The notes under the pieces are model-generated. The model did not search any database. It was not told the origin of the DNA and saw only the letters and a list, made by a program, of their open reading frames with translations. Made by a program: the position numbers and the translations under genes. Shown here one piece after another: positions 40,005-40,307 of a DNA stretch of 40,307 bases. This DNA comes from Paenibacillus typhae (GTDB lineage Bacteria > Bacillota > Bacilli > Paenibacillales > Paenibacillaceae). Numbering within the stretch: the stretch's first letter is position 1; each line of letters opens with the position of its first letter. Where the stretch lies: NCBI RefSeq assembly GCF_900099765.1, contig NZ_FNDX01000053.1, positions 1 through 40,307 on the forward strand, given 5' to 3'.

Positions 40005-40307
40005 GTGCGCCCGGCATGGGCGATAACTTGGCGGTGAAAGTCCGCTACAGGCTTGGCAGTAGGAACTGTTAGCCAAGGGCAAGGGTGTCCGCCGCGAGGC
40101 GGAATCTGAAGGAAGCCGGAGGCAAACCCTCGGTCTGACGAACAGAAATCACATAGAAGGCATGCTGGGACGGACGAGCTTGCACTACAAAGCAAAGTCC
40201 AATACTGCCCGAATTCCAGGATGTAAATGTGGCAGATAGATGAGGGGAAAGTTATCGCTCTTACCCGGGGAGGTCTCACAGACGTCAAGTAGGGAAAAAA
40301 AAAAATC
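40005..40307 (+). mobile_element. Group IIC intron, 5' part (truncated by window end)
   Basis: Starts GTGCGCCCGGCATGGG, the group II 5' boundary. The following ribozyme blocks occur in the same order as in the Oceanobacillus iheyensis IIC intron: GTTAGCC, GCAAGGGTGTCCG, GGAATCTGAAGGAAGC, GGCAAAC, CGGTCTGA, AAAGCAAAGTCC and CTTACCCGGGGAGGTCT. These cover domain I to about domain III. The reverse transcriptase gene (domain IV) and catalytic domains V/VI would lie beyond the window. A run of 11 A near the end is odd and may mark the edge of an assembly. Whether the intron is intact or active cannot be said. Confidence 0.9.

Noticed and set aside
40271..40307. Run of 11 A at the window end as a regulatory feature
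   Set aside because: It lies within or at the edge of the intron and could be an assembly or sequencing artefact; not interpretable without the next bases.
1..40307. CRISPR arrays, tRNA genes, insertion sequence ends, prophage genes, toxin-antitoxin or defence cassettes
   Set aside because: No spaced direct-repeat array, tRNA cloverleaf, transposase, integrase or recognised defence domain was found; the only mobile element is the group II intron.

Overview
The window reads as a chromosomal segment of a Paenibacillus-like soil Firmicute. This is inferred from strong AGGAGG-type ribosome binding sites, frequent TTG/GTG starts, a Bacillus-type 5S rRNA, an LplA/LplB/YtcP-type sugar importer encoded without its ATPase, and relatives of Bacillus and Listeria enzymes (SatA, MhqO-like dioxygenase, Rph). 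No tool was run: family names come from motifs and remembered relatives.

Layout. 1-340: the tail of a 23S rRNA, a 5S rRNA and its terminator, so an rrn operon ends here. 493-4067: a chemoreceptor behind a sigma-D-like promoter and a cytosolic 5'-nucleotidase family enzyme. 4261-7869: a phnD-phnC-phnE-phnE importer with a hairpin attenuator after phnD and no C-P lyase genes. 7886-11266: a DinG/XPD-type helicase and an epoxide hydrolase. 11386-15709: a broken small ORF, a DUF421 membrane protein, and a TetR-controlled set (STAS-like protein, TetR, quinone reductase-like flavoprotein, SDR) whose operators can be read directly, then a TauE/SafE exporter. 16041-19420: a uronate dehydrogenase-like enzyme, a 33-residue small ORF, streptothricin acetyltransferase SatA, and a ring-cleaving dioxygenase plus flavin reductase pair behind two tandem 16-bp MhqR-like operators. 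19494-23930: a histidine kinase, response regulator and FG-GAP/VCBS-like lipoprotein operon, and a PrpE/ApaH-like phosphatase.

23937-35332 is a fructan utilisation locus: a LacI regulator, two permeases, a binding lipoprotein, a cytosolic GH32 fructosidase, a ROK fructokinase and a 1268-residue secreted GH32 enzyme with LamG-like, Big2 and ricin-B modules. The secreted enzyme should cut levan or inulin outside, the importer should bring oligofructosides in (borrowing an MsmX-type ATPase), the cytosolic GH32 should release fructose, and the ROK kinase should phosphorylate it. A duplicated 26-28 bp element, one copy on the regulator side and one against the operon -35 box, is the best candidate for the LacI operator.

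35459-40307: small membrane proteins divergent from a MarR regulator across a perfect 16-bp-arm palindrome, then an AT-richer rifampin phosphotransferase gene (rph). A bacterial group II intron of the IIC type starts four bases after the rph terminator hairpin and runs off the window end. That junction, the four readable operator systems and the possible non-AUG start of the helicase are the points most worth a second look. I did not find evidence for a wholly new defence or mobile system.
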